A stretch of 64,000 nt of DNA, taken from positions 186,001 to 250,000 of the forward strand of contig NZ_CTEJ01000001.1 of NCBI RefSeq assembly GCF_001282625.1. Direction: 5' to 3'. The stretch is from Lascolabacillus massiliensis (lineage in GTDB: Bacteria; Bacteroidota; Bacteroidia; Bacteroidales; Dysgonomonadaceae). Position numbers and translations under genes: made by a program. Below, piece by piece: positions 20,944-29,360 of this stretch (positions within the stretch are counted from its first letter, which is position 1; each line of letters starts with the position of its first letter). The notes beneath the pieces were generated by a model. That model was not told the DNA's origin, did no database searches, and saw only the letters and a list, made by a program, of their open reading frames with translations.

Positions 20944-21056
20944 AAAATTGGTTTTTTAAAAGTATAGCTCTAATTTAGCAATTAATACAAAATAGTACTA
21001 TTATTTTCCATCAATAAATAAATTGATCTTAACCCAAAGTTGATAAAAATAAGATT

Positions 21057-21917
21057 ATGAGAAAATCTGTTATACTTATACTTTCTATACTAATATCAGT
21101 AACATCGATATATGGCAAACAGATTAAGCTTCTGGCCATAGGCAATAGTTTTTCAGATGATGCAATAGAGCACTACCTTTATGGACTGGCGGAAGCTAAT
21201 GGAGATACCATAGTAATTGGTAATATGTATATTGGAGGTTGCTCATTAGAAACACATTATAATAATTCAAAGGATAATTCAAGTAACTATTCATATAGAA
21301 AGATTGTCAATGGAGTAAAAACTGAAACTCCCGACTACAGACTGATTGATGCAATAACAGATGAGGATTGGGATTACATATCATTTCAGCAGGTAAGTTC
21401 AGAAGCTGGAATTTATGAATCATATTTTCCTTATCTCGATGAACTAAAAGAGTATGTGAAAAAAAACGCAACAAACAGTAATGTTCAGTTTGTATTGCAC
21501 CTGACATGGGCTTATGAACAGTCATCTACACATTCAGGTTTTGCAAATTACAATAATTATCAATCCCAGATGCACAATGCAATAATTGACGCCTCTTTCA
21601 GAGCTGCAGAGAAAGCCGGAATAGATATTGTAATACCTGTGGGAACAGCTATCCAGAATGGCAGGTCAAGTAGTCTGGGAGATACATTTTGCAGAGATGG
21701 GTATCATTTAGAATTAACATATGGAAGATATACAGCATCCTGTACCTGGTATGAGAAGTTGTTTGGGAAATCAGTTCTCGGAAATAGTTATGTGCCAGAT
21801 AAAATCACACCATACCAAGCATGGATTGCTCAGCTTGCCGCACATGCTGCAGTAGCTAAGCCAACTTCAGTAACTCCAATCTGGGTTTATGAAATCACAC
21901 AATATATTACTAAATAG
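21057..21917 (+). CDS. DUF4886 protein, SGNH-hydrolase-like, secreted
   Basis: A 286-residue protein with a Sec signal peptide (MRKSVILILSILISVTSIYG). The mature part starts with KLLAIGNSFSDDAIEHYLYG, where GNSFSDD (residues 29-35) resembles the nucleophile block of SGNH/GDSL esterases, and later CRDGYHLE (about 217) supplies the Asp-x-x-His pair of that fold. IGGCSLETH (about 61-69) is typical of DUF4886. An acyl-esterase role on a glycan is a reasonable inference but not shown. Its stop overlaps the convergent oxidoreductase gene by 8 bases. Confidence 0.85.
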   Translation: MRKSVILILSILISVTSIYGKQIKLLAIGNSFSDDAIEHYLYGLAEANGDTIVIGNMYIGGCSLETHYNNSKDNSSNYSYRKIVNGVKTETPDYRLIDAITDEDWDYISFQQVSSEAGIYESYFPYLDELKEYVKKNATNSNVQFVLHLTWAYEQSSTHSGFANYNNYQSQMHNAIIDASFRAAEKAGIDIVIPVGTAIQNGRSSSLGDTFCRDGYHLELTYGRYTASCTWYEKLFGKSVLGNSYVPDKITPYQAWIAQLAAHAAVAKPTSVTPIWVYEITQYITK

Positions 21918-23253
21918 TCATTTCCCAACCTTTCTGATATTCACGGCCCCACATGCTTTGAGCCTCTTTATTATCAAGTATCCTGCCATTCACAGGATTG
22001 GTCATAAATGAGCTTTTAGTTCTTTGTGCAATATTTCCTAGTAAAGCTAAAGTTGAGCTTATACAACCAACATTTATATCGGCATTCAAAGCTGTTCCCT
22101 TACGAATTCCATCAAGAAAATTCAAAAAATGATAGTGGTCAAGTAGTTGTGTAGGATTGATTGTGTCACCTGCAGTGAATCCCATATCACTTGTAACGTT
22201 TTTTATCTCTTTATCATTTTTGTCATATATTTTATATGCATTTCCACCACCTAAAACCAGAGATCCCTCACTTCCATAGAAAATTGCACCAACAGAAGAG
22301 TTTTCTATCCCTCTGCCATGAGCACTCTTGCCCTCCCACGTTATCAATTTTTCATTACCGAATTCAAAATTAATAACCTGAGAATCGGGAAACTCCCAAT
22401 CGTCATTATAATAGTATCTGCCACCAGACGAATTTACAGCTGTTGGAAAGGTTAATCCCATTGCCCAGCGTACAACATCAATAAAGTGAACACCGTTGTT
22501 GCCTGCCTCTCCTGTTCCCCAGTTATAAAACCAGTGCCAGTTATAGTGAAGATAGTTGTCCTTATAGTTTGAGACTCTTGGTGCAGGCCCCTGCCACAAC
22601 TCCCAGTCAAGCCACTCAGGCACCTCGGTTGCTTTTCCAACACCAATTGAGGGTCGATTATTGGAATACCAGCATTTACTGAAGAAGACATCACCTATTG
22701 CACCGCTTCTAACCTCTTGAACAGCGTTAATAACGTTTGGCCACGACCTGCGTTGCATACCCGTTGCAGCAACAACTTTGTATTTTTTTACAGCTTCCAT
22801 TAGAATTTCATTCTCTGCGGGGTTATGACCGGTAGGCTTCTCAAGGTAAACATGTTTTCCTGCTTTCATAGCCATTAATGCAGCCGGAGCATGCCAATGT
22901 TCAGGAGTTGCAATAAAAACAGCATCAATGTCTTTATATTCAAGTAGCTTACGAATATCCTTTTCCTGCTTTGGAGTGTTACCTCCATTTTTGAGAACAG
23001 TTAACGAGCATTTATCCATTGCACGATTATCAACATCGCAAACATAGGTTACTTCACAATTCTTTTCATTGGCAAAACCTTCTGCCAATGCATTGCCACG
23101 TGAATTGACACCAATTGCGGCCATTCTGATTTTATCATTGGCACCAATAATACTATTATAACTTTTTGCACTAAAGCCGGGTAAAACACCTCCAACAGAT
23201 GCAGCAGCAGTTCCAATTGCAGCTTTTTTTATGAAATTTCTTCTGGTAGTCAT
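21910..23253 (-). CDS. Exported Gfo/Idh/MocA-family oxidoreductase (Tat signal)
   Basis: A 447-residue protein from ATG 23253 (MTTRRNFIKKAAIGTAAASV), a clear twin-arginine signal; the longer open frame lacks one. The NAD-binding region is RMAAIGVNSRGNALAEGF, the EKP motif is intact (KHVYLEKPTGHNPAEN), and HWHWFYNWGTGEAGNNGVHF (about 195-214) matches the aromatic-rich active-site segment of exported family members. As a family these act on sugars with a bound NAD(H); substrate unknown. It is transcribed against its neighbours and overlaps the DUF4886 gene by 8 bases at the 3' ends. Confidence 0.9.
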   Translation of the reverse strand: MTTRRNFIKKAAIGTAAASVGGVLPGFSAKSYNSIIGANDKIRMAAIGVNSRGNALAEGFANEKNCEVTYVCDVDNRAMDKCSLTVLKNGGNTPKQEKDIRKLLEYKDIDAVFIATPEHWHAPAALMAMKAGKHVYLEKPTGHNPAENEILMEAVKKYKVVAATGMQRRSWPNVINAVQEVRSGAIGDVFFSKCWYSNNRPSIGVGKATEVPEWLDWELWQGPAPRVSNYKDNYLHYNWHWFYNWGTGEAGNNGVHFIDVVRWAMGLTFPTAVNSSGGRYYYNDDWEFPDSQVINFEFGNEKLITWEGKSAHGRGIENSSVGAIFYGSEGSLVLGGGNAYKIYDKNDKEIKNVTSDMGFTAGDTINPTQLLDHYHFLNFLDGIRKGTALNADINVGCISSTLALLGNIAQRTKSSFMTNPVNGRILDNKEAQSMWGREYQKGWEMTI

Positions 23254-23497
23254 TATGTTTTCAGGGTTAAGTAAATCAACTAAATGCAAATATAAACAAA
23301 CAATATATTCTTATTTATGCTTTTAACAAAATAGTATCGTAAATAGATACTATAATTTTTACAGAGGAAAATTGTGCAATGAAATTTTATGTAACTAATA
23401 ATATCAATGGATAGCATAGTATTATAGTTAACTCAATAATATTTGCTTAATTTGTATAATAAACCACATTACTCCATAACTTAAATACTTTGAGAAA

Positions 23498-24916
23498 ATG
23501 ACAATGAATGTTTTGTTGATTACACTGTCTTGTCTGTTGGCAGTCACTTCATGTAAAGAAGATGATAAAAAAATAGTTGTTAGGGAGCTGAAAAGCGTTA
23601 CCTATCAACCTACAGAAGAGATATTCCCAAATCCTGAGAGAGGTTTTTACAAGTATTCGCTGATAGAGCCGGGTAGTGGGTCAGGAGCATTATCCTTTAC
23701 ACAGGTGTCAAATTACAGAAACAGCGGCATATCTCTCGTAATGCGCTATTTCTATCTGAAGAATTTCAAAGACAAGCCTCTCTCATCCGATGCGCTGAAA
23801 GAAATAGATAATGACTTTGAGACTACAAGAAGAGCAGGGATCAAAATAATTCCTCGTTTTGCTTATTCTCAGGCACAGGATGAACCAGATGCGTCGCTCG
23901 AAATAATTATACAGCACCTCGATCAACTGAAACCGATATTTGAAAAAAATAGTGATGTAATTGCCACTGTTCAGGCAGGCTTTATTGGGTCCTGGGGCGA
24001 ATGGTACTATTCAACGAATGATCTTTATAATGCAAATTCCAGACGAGAAGTAATAAAAAAGCTGCTTCAGGTAGTACCAAAAAACAGAACCATTCAGGTA
24101 CGCACCCCTGCATACAAACAGGAGTACTTTAATCGAAAATCTGCTCTGACTCTGGAAGAGGCATTCACAGGATCAGATATCTCAAGGGTTGGACATCATA
24201 ACGATTGCTTTCTGGCTAGTTCAACCGATTATGGAACATATGAGAATCCTGTAGTGGATAAAGCTTTTCTTAACAATGAGTGTCTTTATGTACCTATAGG
24301 TGGAGAAACATGCCCACCTGATGGTGTTGACCCTGCTACTTCCACAAAGGCTCAAAATGATATGCGTTATCTAAGATGGACATACCTTAATGAAGATTAT
24401 TACAAAGGTGTGAATAATACCTGGATTACAGATGGAGGAATGGATAATATAAAAAGAGAGTTGGGATATCGTTTTCAACTTTCATCGGGAGAATATACCA
24501 ATAATGTTAAGCCGGGTGGGCTTTTCAAATCTCGTATATCGATTAAAAACCTGGGTTATGCTCCACTATATAATCCACGTTTAGTAGAACTTATTCTTCA
24601 GAACGTTGAATCGGGTGAGAAGTATAAGATTCAGCTTGATGTTGAACCTCGTTTCTGGCATCCGCTGGAGAATGTAATAATTGAAGAAGAGGTAGGTTTG
24701 CCTATTAATATTCCCCAGGGAGATTATAAACTATACCTTCATCTGCCGGACCCTGAACCTGCGCTTTATGGAAAACCTGCCTATTCCATACGATTGGCCA
24801 ATGATAACGTTTGGGAAGCTTCCACCGGTTACAACAATCTGAATATTACAATCAATGTTTCATCAGAAAATATGAGCGAGAATTATTCCGGAGAAAAGAT
24901 TTTTGAAAAAATATAA
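23498..24916 (+). CDS. DUF4874/DUF4832 lipoprotein, probable carbohydrate-active
   Basis: A 472-residue protein with a lipoprotein signal (LLITLSCLLAVTSCKED, lipobox cysteine near residue 21). YQPTEEIFPNPERGFYKY (about 40-57) starts the DUF4874 region, a TIM-barrel-like segment with GFIGSWGEWYYS (about 165-176) whose acidic WGEW resembles a glycosidase active site. The C-terminal part (from about 290, with GGMDNIKRELGYRFQLSSGE) is DUF4832, likely a beta domain. Activity is not established. It lies 21 bases ahead of the GH31 gene and should be co-transcribed with it. Confidence 0.85.
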   Translation: MTMNVLLITLSCLLAVTSCKEDDKKIVVRELKSVTYQPTEEIFPNPERGFYKYSLIEPGSGSGALSFTQVSNYRNSGISLVMRYFYLKNFKDKPLSSDALKEIDNDFETTRRAGIKIIPRFAYSQAQDEPDASLEIIIQHLDQLKPIFEKNSDVIATVQAGFIGSWGEWYYSTNDLYNANSRREVIKKLLQVVPKNRTIQVRTPAYKQEYFNRKSALTLEEAFTGSDISRVGHHNDCFLASSTDYGTYENPVVDKAFLNNECLYVPIGGETCPPDGVDPATSTKAQNDMRYLRWTYLNEDYYKGVNNTWITDGGMDNIKRELGYRFQLSSGEYTNNVKPGGLFKSRISIKNLGYAPLYNPRLVELILQNVESGEKYKIQLDVEPRFWHPLENVIIEEEVGLPINIPQGDYKLYLHLPDPEPALYGKPAYSIRLANDNVWEASTGYNNLNITINVSSENMSENYSGEKIFEKI

Positions 24917-24937
24917 TAATCATACTTTTAAACAATT

Positions 24938-26581
24938 ATGCTAAAAAGAATTCTAAGTTTATCGATGTTGGCAAAGACTACTACATTGCTGATGTTAACA
25001 TCGATGTTAATTTTTTGTACCTCAGCAAACCAGACAGACTACAACCAGATAATAGAAATTGAGGAGAATGAGTTATGGTATGGAGCAGCTGTTAATGAGG
25101 GTGAGAAAATGCCATTCGAAAAAGGTTATAAAGCCAATCTTAATGGTAATGCCTATGGGAATCAGGCTTCACCACTATTGATCTCCAATAAAGGAAGGTA
25201 TATTTGGTCAGAAGCTCCTTTCGCTTTCGAATTTAGGGAAAAACATATAGTTATAAGTGAAAATAGTGAACCAATTCACCTTGAAAAAAATGGTAATACA
25301 TTAAAAGAGGGCTATCTGGGAGCATCAGGCAAATATTTCCCCCCAAAAAATAAACTTCCGGAAATGCTACTTTTTACCAGTCCTCAATATAACACATGGA
25401 TTGAACTCATTTATAATCAAAATCAAAAGGATATTCTTGATTATGCACATCAGATAATTGATAATGGATTCCCTCCAGGTGTACTTATGATAGATGATAA
25501 CTGGGCACCATACTATGGCCGGTTCGAATTCAGAAAAGATCGCTTTCCCGATGCCAAAGCTATGGTGGACGAACTGCACAGTCTTGGATTCAAGGTTATG
25601 ATCTGGATATGCCCATTTATTCGACCTGACTCTGAAGAGGCACGTTTCTTGATGAAAAACAAATGGGTACTTATGGACAATATGGGTAACATAGATTTAA
25701 GCTGGGATAAGGCAACAAAGCCGGCCATTGTTGAATGGTGGAATGGATTTAGTATGGTGATGGATTTCACTAATCCCGAAGCACTCGGATGGTTTCAAGA
25801 GCAGCTCGATTTCATGATGTTGGAGTATGGTATAGATGGATTCAAGCTCGATGCAGGAGATCCGGAGTATTATACACACAATGTTTTATCATATAAAAAT
25901 GTCACTTCAAATGAGCATGCACGACTATGGGGAGAATTGGGGCTGAAATACCCTCTCAATGAATATCGAGCAATGTGGAAAATGGGTAATGAACCACTGG
26001 TTGAGCGACTTCGTGATAAGCATCATACATGGGAGGATTTACAGTTATTAATTCCACATATCACAACTGCAGGATTGCTGGGCTACTCATACTCCTGTCC
26101 TGATATGATAGGTGGAGGTGATTACAGTTCATTTATCGATGTTGACTCGGATAAGCTGGATCCTAAACTAATTGTACGATCTGCACAATGCCATGCCTTG
26201 ATGCCAATGATGCAGTTCTCAGTAGCTCCATGGCGAATACTTGACGATGTTCATTTTCGTGCGGTCAAAAAAGCTGTTGAGTTGCGACAGAAATTTGTTC
26301 CTGAAATAGTCAAATTGGCCGAGGAGAGTGCAAAAACCGGCCTCCCAATAGTCTCCAATATGGAGTTTATGTTTCCTGATCAAGGATTTGGTGATTGCAA
26401 GGATCAGTTCATGTTAGGTCAGAATTTTCTTGTTGCCCCAATAATTACCACAGAAGATAGCAGAGAAGTGAGATTACCAGAGGGTAATTGGGTTGATGCC
26501 AATGGAGATATAATTGAAGGAGGACAGACTCTCTCTTTTGATGTTCCATTAGATCAATTGCTGTGGTTTAGAAAGCTTTAA
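24938..26581 (+). CDS. GH31-family alpha-glycosidase, lipoprotein
   Basis: A 547-residue protein with a lipoprotein-like signal (LTSMLIFCTSANQ, cysteine at 27). The GH31 barrel spans about 140-460. The catalytic nucleophile lies in YGIDGFKLDAGD (D305) and the likely acid/base in SCPDMIGGGDYSSF (D389). IDDNWAPYYGRFEFRKDRFP and VMIWICPFIRPDS are typical GH31 strands. It is shorter than common alpha-glucosidases (which exceed 650 residues), with only a small N-terminal beta domain. Linkage specificity is unknown. The pair with DUF4832 suggests processing of an alpha-linked glycan at the cell surface. Confidence 0.93.
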   Translation: MLKRILSLSMLAKTTTLLMLTSMLIFCTSANQTDYNQIIEIEENELWYGAAVNEGEKMPFEKGYKANLNGNAYGNQASPLLISNKGRYIWSEAPFAFEFREKHIVISENSEPIHLEKNGNTLKEGYLGASGKYFPPKNKLPEMLLFTSPQYNTWIELIYNQNQKDILDYAHQIIDNGFPPGVLMIDDNWAPYYGRFEFRKDRFPDAKAMVDELHSLGFKVMIWICPFIRPDSEEARFLMKNKWVLMDNMGNIDLSWDKATKPAIVEWWNGFSMVMDFTNPEALGWFQEQLDFMMLEYGIDGFKLDAGDPEYYTHNVLSYKNVTSNEHARLWGELGLKYPLNEYRAMWKMGNEPLVERLRDKHHTWEDLQLLIPHITTAGLLGYSYSCPDMIGGGDYSSFIDVDSDKLDPKLIVRSAQCHALMPMMQFSVAPWRILDDVHFRAVKKAVELRQKFVPEIVKLAEESAKTGLPIVSNMEFMFPDQGFGDCKDQFMLGQNFLVAPIITTEDSREVRLPEGNWVDANGDIIEGGQTLSFDVPLDQLLWFRKL

Positions 26582-26612
26582 GTCATTACTTTTTATTCAT
26601 AAACAGAACAAT

Positions 26613-26660
26613 CAATCACATCATTCATGTCTTAGTGAAAGAGTGGTGTGATTGTTTTTT
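26613..26660 (+). terminator. Terminator after the GH31 gene
   Basis: CAATCACATCATTC pairs with GAGTGGTGTGATTG (14 bases including two G-U) around a 14-base loop, followed by six Ts. Confidence 0.85.
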
Positions 26661-26691
26661 CTGATTTTATAAATAAAAAATGCCAAAAAGG

Positions 26692-26722
26692 TTTGTTGTT
26701 AAAAGAATAAGTTGTACTTTTG
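26692..26722 (+). promoter_or_regulatory. Consensus promoter for tRNA-Pro
   Basis: TTTG at 26692-26695, exactly 19 bases, TACTTTTG at 26715-26722. The start point would be near 26727, about 40 bases before the tRNA. Confidence 0.8.
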
Positions 26723-26766
26723 CATCCGCATTCAGATATTTCTGATGCGTTTTTTATTGAAAGTCT

Positions 26767-26841
26767 CGGGGTGTAGCACAGTCCGGTTAGTGTACCTGGT
26801 TTGGGACCAGGGGGTCGCGAGTTCGAATCCCGCCACCCCGA
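26767..26841 (+). tRNA. tRNA-Pro (TGG anticodon)
   Basis: A 75-base cloverleaf: acceptor arms CGGGGTG (26767-26773) and CACCCCG (26834-26840) with discriminator A; anticodon stem CCTGG/CCAGG with loop TTTGGGA, so the anticodon is TGG (26802-26804); T loop GTTCGAATC. The 3' CCA is not encoded (next bases are CTT). It has its own promoter and terminator. Confidence 0.97.
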
Positions 26842-26851
26842 CTTGAAAATC

Positions 26852-26885
26852 AAGGAGTTATATCGAAAGATATAACTCCTTTTTT
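26852..26885 (+). terminator. Terminator after tRNA-Pro
   Basis: AAGGAGTTATATC and GATATAACTCCTT form a perfect 13-base stem capped by GAAA, with a T-run. Confidence 0.92.
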
Positions 26886-26886
26886 G

Positions 26887-27141
26887 TTTAACTACAACAT
26901 AACTACAACATTTCAAATATTTGTGCTAAATATTTCGGATTACTTTAAATCTTTAGGCATGGTTCGACTTATGTGTGGTAAAACAACTTGTGATGTTTGA
27001 AGAAATAATTTTAAAATAAAGTTGTTTTTGTATAAATTTACAGTTTCAGTTTAAGGCTCTAATAAACCATGCTGTTAATTATTTTTAGGCAAGGTCTGTT
27101 AAATTCGAAAAATATATTTGTCAGACATAATTTATACCATC
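26887..27141. other. Intergenic region after tRNA-Pro
   Basis: 255 bases of AT-rich DNA. It holds a perfect tandem duplication of an 11-base unit (AACTACAACAT, 26890-26911) and a -7 element TATATTTG at 27113-27120 that probably serves the next gene. No coding or RNA gene was seen. Confidence 0.5.
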
Positions 27142-28719
27142 ATGAAAAAAATATTTCTCTTCTCAATTACTCTATTTTCAGTTTTGATTTTTTTCTCTTG
27201 TAAAACAGAAAACTCCAAATCTAAGGCGAAAAGCATTACCAGTTCAAGTGAGATAGAAATTAGTAAAACCGAGCTGCTAAATAAAATAAAAGGTGGTTGG
27301 GCTGGTCAGGTAATAGGATGTACATATGGGGGACCAACTGAATTCAAGTGGAATGGTACAATGATTGATGACCATATTCCTATACCGTGGGATGATACAA
27401 GAATGCTTTGGTATTATGAGATTTCACCTGGTTTGTATGATGATGTATATATGGACTTGACTTTTGTTGATGTTTTCCGGAAATATGGTATTGATGCGCC
27501 TGACTCATTACACGCTATTGCATTTGCTAATGCTGAATATCCTTTGTGGCATGCAAATCAGGCAGCCCGCTATAATATATTGAATGGTATAATGCCTCCA
27601 GAATCAGGGTATTGGAAGAATAATCCCCACGCAGATGATATAGATTTTCAGATTGAGGCAGATTTTGCCGGACTTATGTCTCCGGGAATGGTAAATTCCG
27701 CAGTTGAAATATGTAACAGAATAGGCAGAATCATGAACTATGGAGATGGTCTTTATGGTGGTATGTATGTTGCTGCTATGTACTCCTTAGCTTTTGTTTA
27801 TGATGATATTGAATTTATTGTAGAGGAGGCATTGAAAGTGATACCGGAGCAAAGTGATTTTTATCAATGCATCTATGATGTTATAAAATCATATAAAAGC
27901 AATCCTGATGATTGGAAATTTGCATGGTTTGAAGCTCAAAAGAGATGGACACATGACATAGGTTGCCCTGATGGAGTTTTTATGCCATTTAATATTGATG
28001 CTAAAATTAATGCTGCATATATAGTAATTGGATTATTATATGGGAAAGGTGATTATGGTGCAACAATTGATATTAGTACAAGATGTGGTTATGATTCCGA
28101 CTGTAATCCAGCAAATGCTGCGGGAATTTTGGGAACAATGATTGGATATGATGCAATACCTGAATATTGGAAGTTAGGTTTAGATAAAGTGGAGGATTTG
28201 AATTTTCAGTTCATCGAAATGTCTCTTAATAAAGTCTATGAAGAGGGTATGAGTCAAGCCATTGAAATAATAAAAAGAAATGGTGGAGAAGAAACTGATA
28301 AAGATGTAATAATTAAATATCAGTCGCCTGAAACAGTTCCTCTCGAAGTGGGGTTTGAGGGGGTATATCCTATTGAGAGAGCAGGTTTAAATAAAAGATT
28401 AAGTCAGACACAAAAAGAAATAGATATCAATTTTAATGGCTCGGCATTTGTTCTGACCGGATATGCATCTTATGAAGGGAAGCAGGAGGATGCTGTTCTT
28501 GAGTTCGAGCTTTATATCGATGATGCTTTAACTGAAACAATAAAAATGCCCACACTATCTTTGATTCGCCGTCATGAGGTAGTATGGAGTTATGACCTGA
28601 CCGAGGGTGAACACAAGATCACGTTAAAAGCAAAATATATACCGGATAATTATTATGTAAATGTCAGAGATTTAATTACATACTCTATTAATAAGTCTGA
28701 AGCAAATGTCTATTTTTGA
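27142..28719 (+). CDS. Secreted ADP-ribosylglycohydrolase-family lipoprotein
   Basis: A 525-residue protein from ATG 27142 (MKKIFLFSITLFSVLIFFSC), with a lipoprotein signal and cysteine at 20; the frame is open further only through a TTG inside the -7 element. The body matches the ADP-ribosylglycohydrolase fold: KIKGGWAGQVIGCTYGG (about 46-62), IPWDDTRMLWYYE with a DDT-like metal motif, and TRCGYDSDCNPANAAGILG (about 314-332), equivalent to the family's metal-binding D-x-D/SD-x(n)-GxxxG end. The last 130 residues look like a beta-sandwich (INFNGSAFVLTGYASYEGKQ). The classical enzyme removes ADP-ribose from proteins in the cytosol; an exported lipoprotein more likely acts on a carbohydrate or other glycoside. 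Substrate unknown. Confidence 0.85.
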   Translation: MKKIFLFSITLFSVLIFFSCKTENSKSKAKSITSSSEIEISKTELLNKIKGGWAGQVIGCTYGGPTEFKWNGTMIDDHIPIPWDDTRMLWYYEISPGLYDDVYMDLTFVDVFRKYGIDAPDSLHAIAFANAEYPLWHANQAARYNILNGIMPPESGYWKNNPHADDIDFQIEADFAGLMSPGMVNSAVEICNRIGRIMNYGDGLYGGMYVAAMYSLAFVYDDIEFIVEEALKVIPEQSDFYQCIYDVIKSYKSNPDDWKFAWFEAQKRWTHDIGCPDGVFMPFNIDAKINAAYIVIGLLYGKGDYGATIDISTRCGYDSDCNPANAAGILGTMIGYDAIPEYWKLGLDKVEDLNFQFIEMSLNKVYEEGMSQAIEIIKRNGGEETDKDVIIKYQSPETVPLEVGFEGVYPIERAGLNKRLSQTQKEIDINFNGSAFVLTGYASYEGKQEDAVLEFELYIDDALTETIKMPTLSLIRRHEVVWSYDLTEGEHKITLKAKYIPDNYYVNVRDLITYSINKSEANVYF

Positions 28720-29210
28720 ATCTCCGCAAAATCTTCCAGATTCTCATCAACATACTGAGCAACAATAGCTATTTCTTCTTCCTCAATATAGAAGTATTTT
28801 TCTTCTAGCTCATCAAACTGTTCGAATTCTGTATACATAGCCATGAATTCCTCTTCAGTTGTTTCTCTCTCAAGTTCTTCACGGTGGGCATCATAAATAT
28901 CCTTGGCTTTATACAGAATCTTAGATAAGCCTTTGGCTCCCATCAGTTTCAGGGATTTAGCGGTTGGATTATCAAGTACATATCCACCGTAGCCGTTTTG
29001 TATGAGTTGAACAAAACCGCCTTCGTTTATCTCTTCAGAGAAAAACCTCAGCGCAATTAGTGTGTGCTGATAGCCGTTTAGCTTGTCAATATTTTCGCTT
29101 GTAATATCACCTCCTAATTCTTCGAGGTAAGCATCTGTGAATACTTTAAGGAACTCATCCATTCCCTTTTCGGCGGCTTCAATTATTTTTGATTCTGCAA
29201 TTTGTACCAT
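28710..29210 (-). CDS. DUF4375 (DMP19-like) protein
   Basis: A 166-residue cytosolic protein from ATG 29210 (MVQIAESKIIEAAEKGMDEF); the 18 codons upstream are out of family. It is acidic and helical, with EEINEGGFVQLIQNGYGGY (about 73-91), the NGGFxQfxxN-type core of DUF4375, and LMGAKGLSKILYKAKDIYD. The family is thought to fold as a helical bundle and is common in Bacteroidota, but no biochemical function is known. Its stop overlaps the end of the convergent lipoprotein gene by 10 bases. Confidence 0.8.
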   Translation of the reverse strand: MVQIAESKIIEAAEKGMDEFLKVFTDAYLEELGGDITSENIDKLNGYQHTLIALRFFSEEINEGGFVQLIQNGYGGYVLDNPTAKSLKLMGAKGLSKILYKAKDIYDAHREELERETTEEEFMAMYTEFEQFDELEEKYFYIEEEEIAIVAQYVDENLEDFAEIQK

Positions 29211-29360
29211 AAGGCTTTGTCTTGTTTGTTGATAGAGTGAGCAAATGTAACTGTTTTTCCTCAAATCTCCTTTTTACTATCGGGTTATTATGGATAAAAT
29301 CACTACATTTGTGATAAATAACCTTTTGATTGTTTTTAAACTTTTAAATGTAACTTTTAT

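Noticed and set aside
26632-26916. 94-codon minus-strand ORF containing GWRDSNSRPPGPKPG
   Set aside because: It is the antisense translation of tRNA-Pro and its terminator, a well-known spurious protein pattern.
27118-27141. TTG start for the ADP-ribosylglycohydrolase-like gene
   Set aside because: The TTG is part of the -7 element TATATTTG; the signal peptide begins at ATG 27142.
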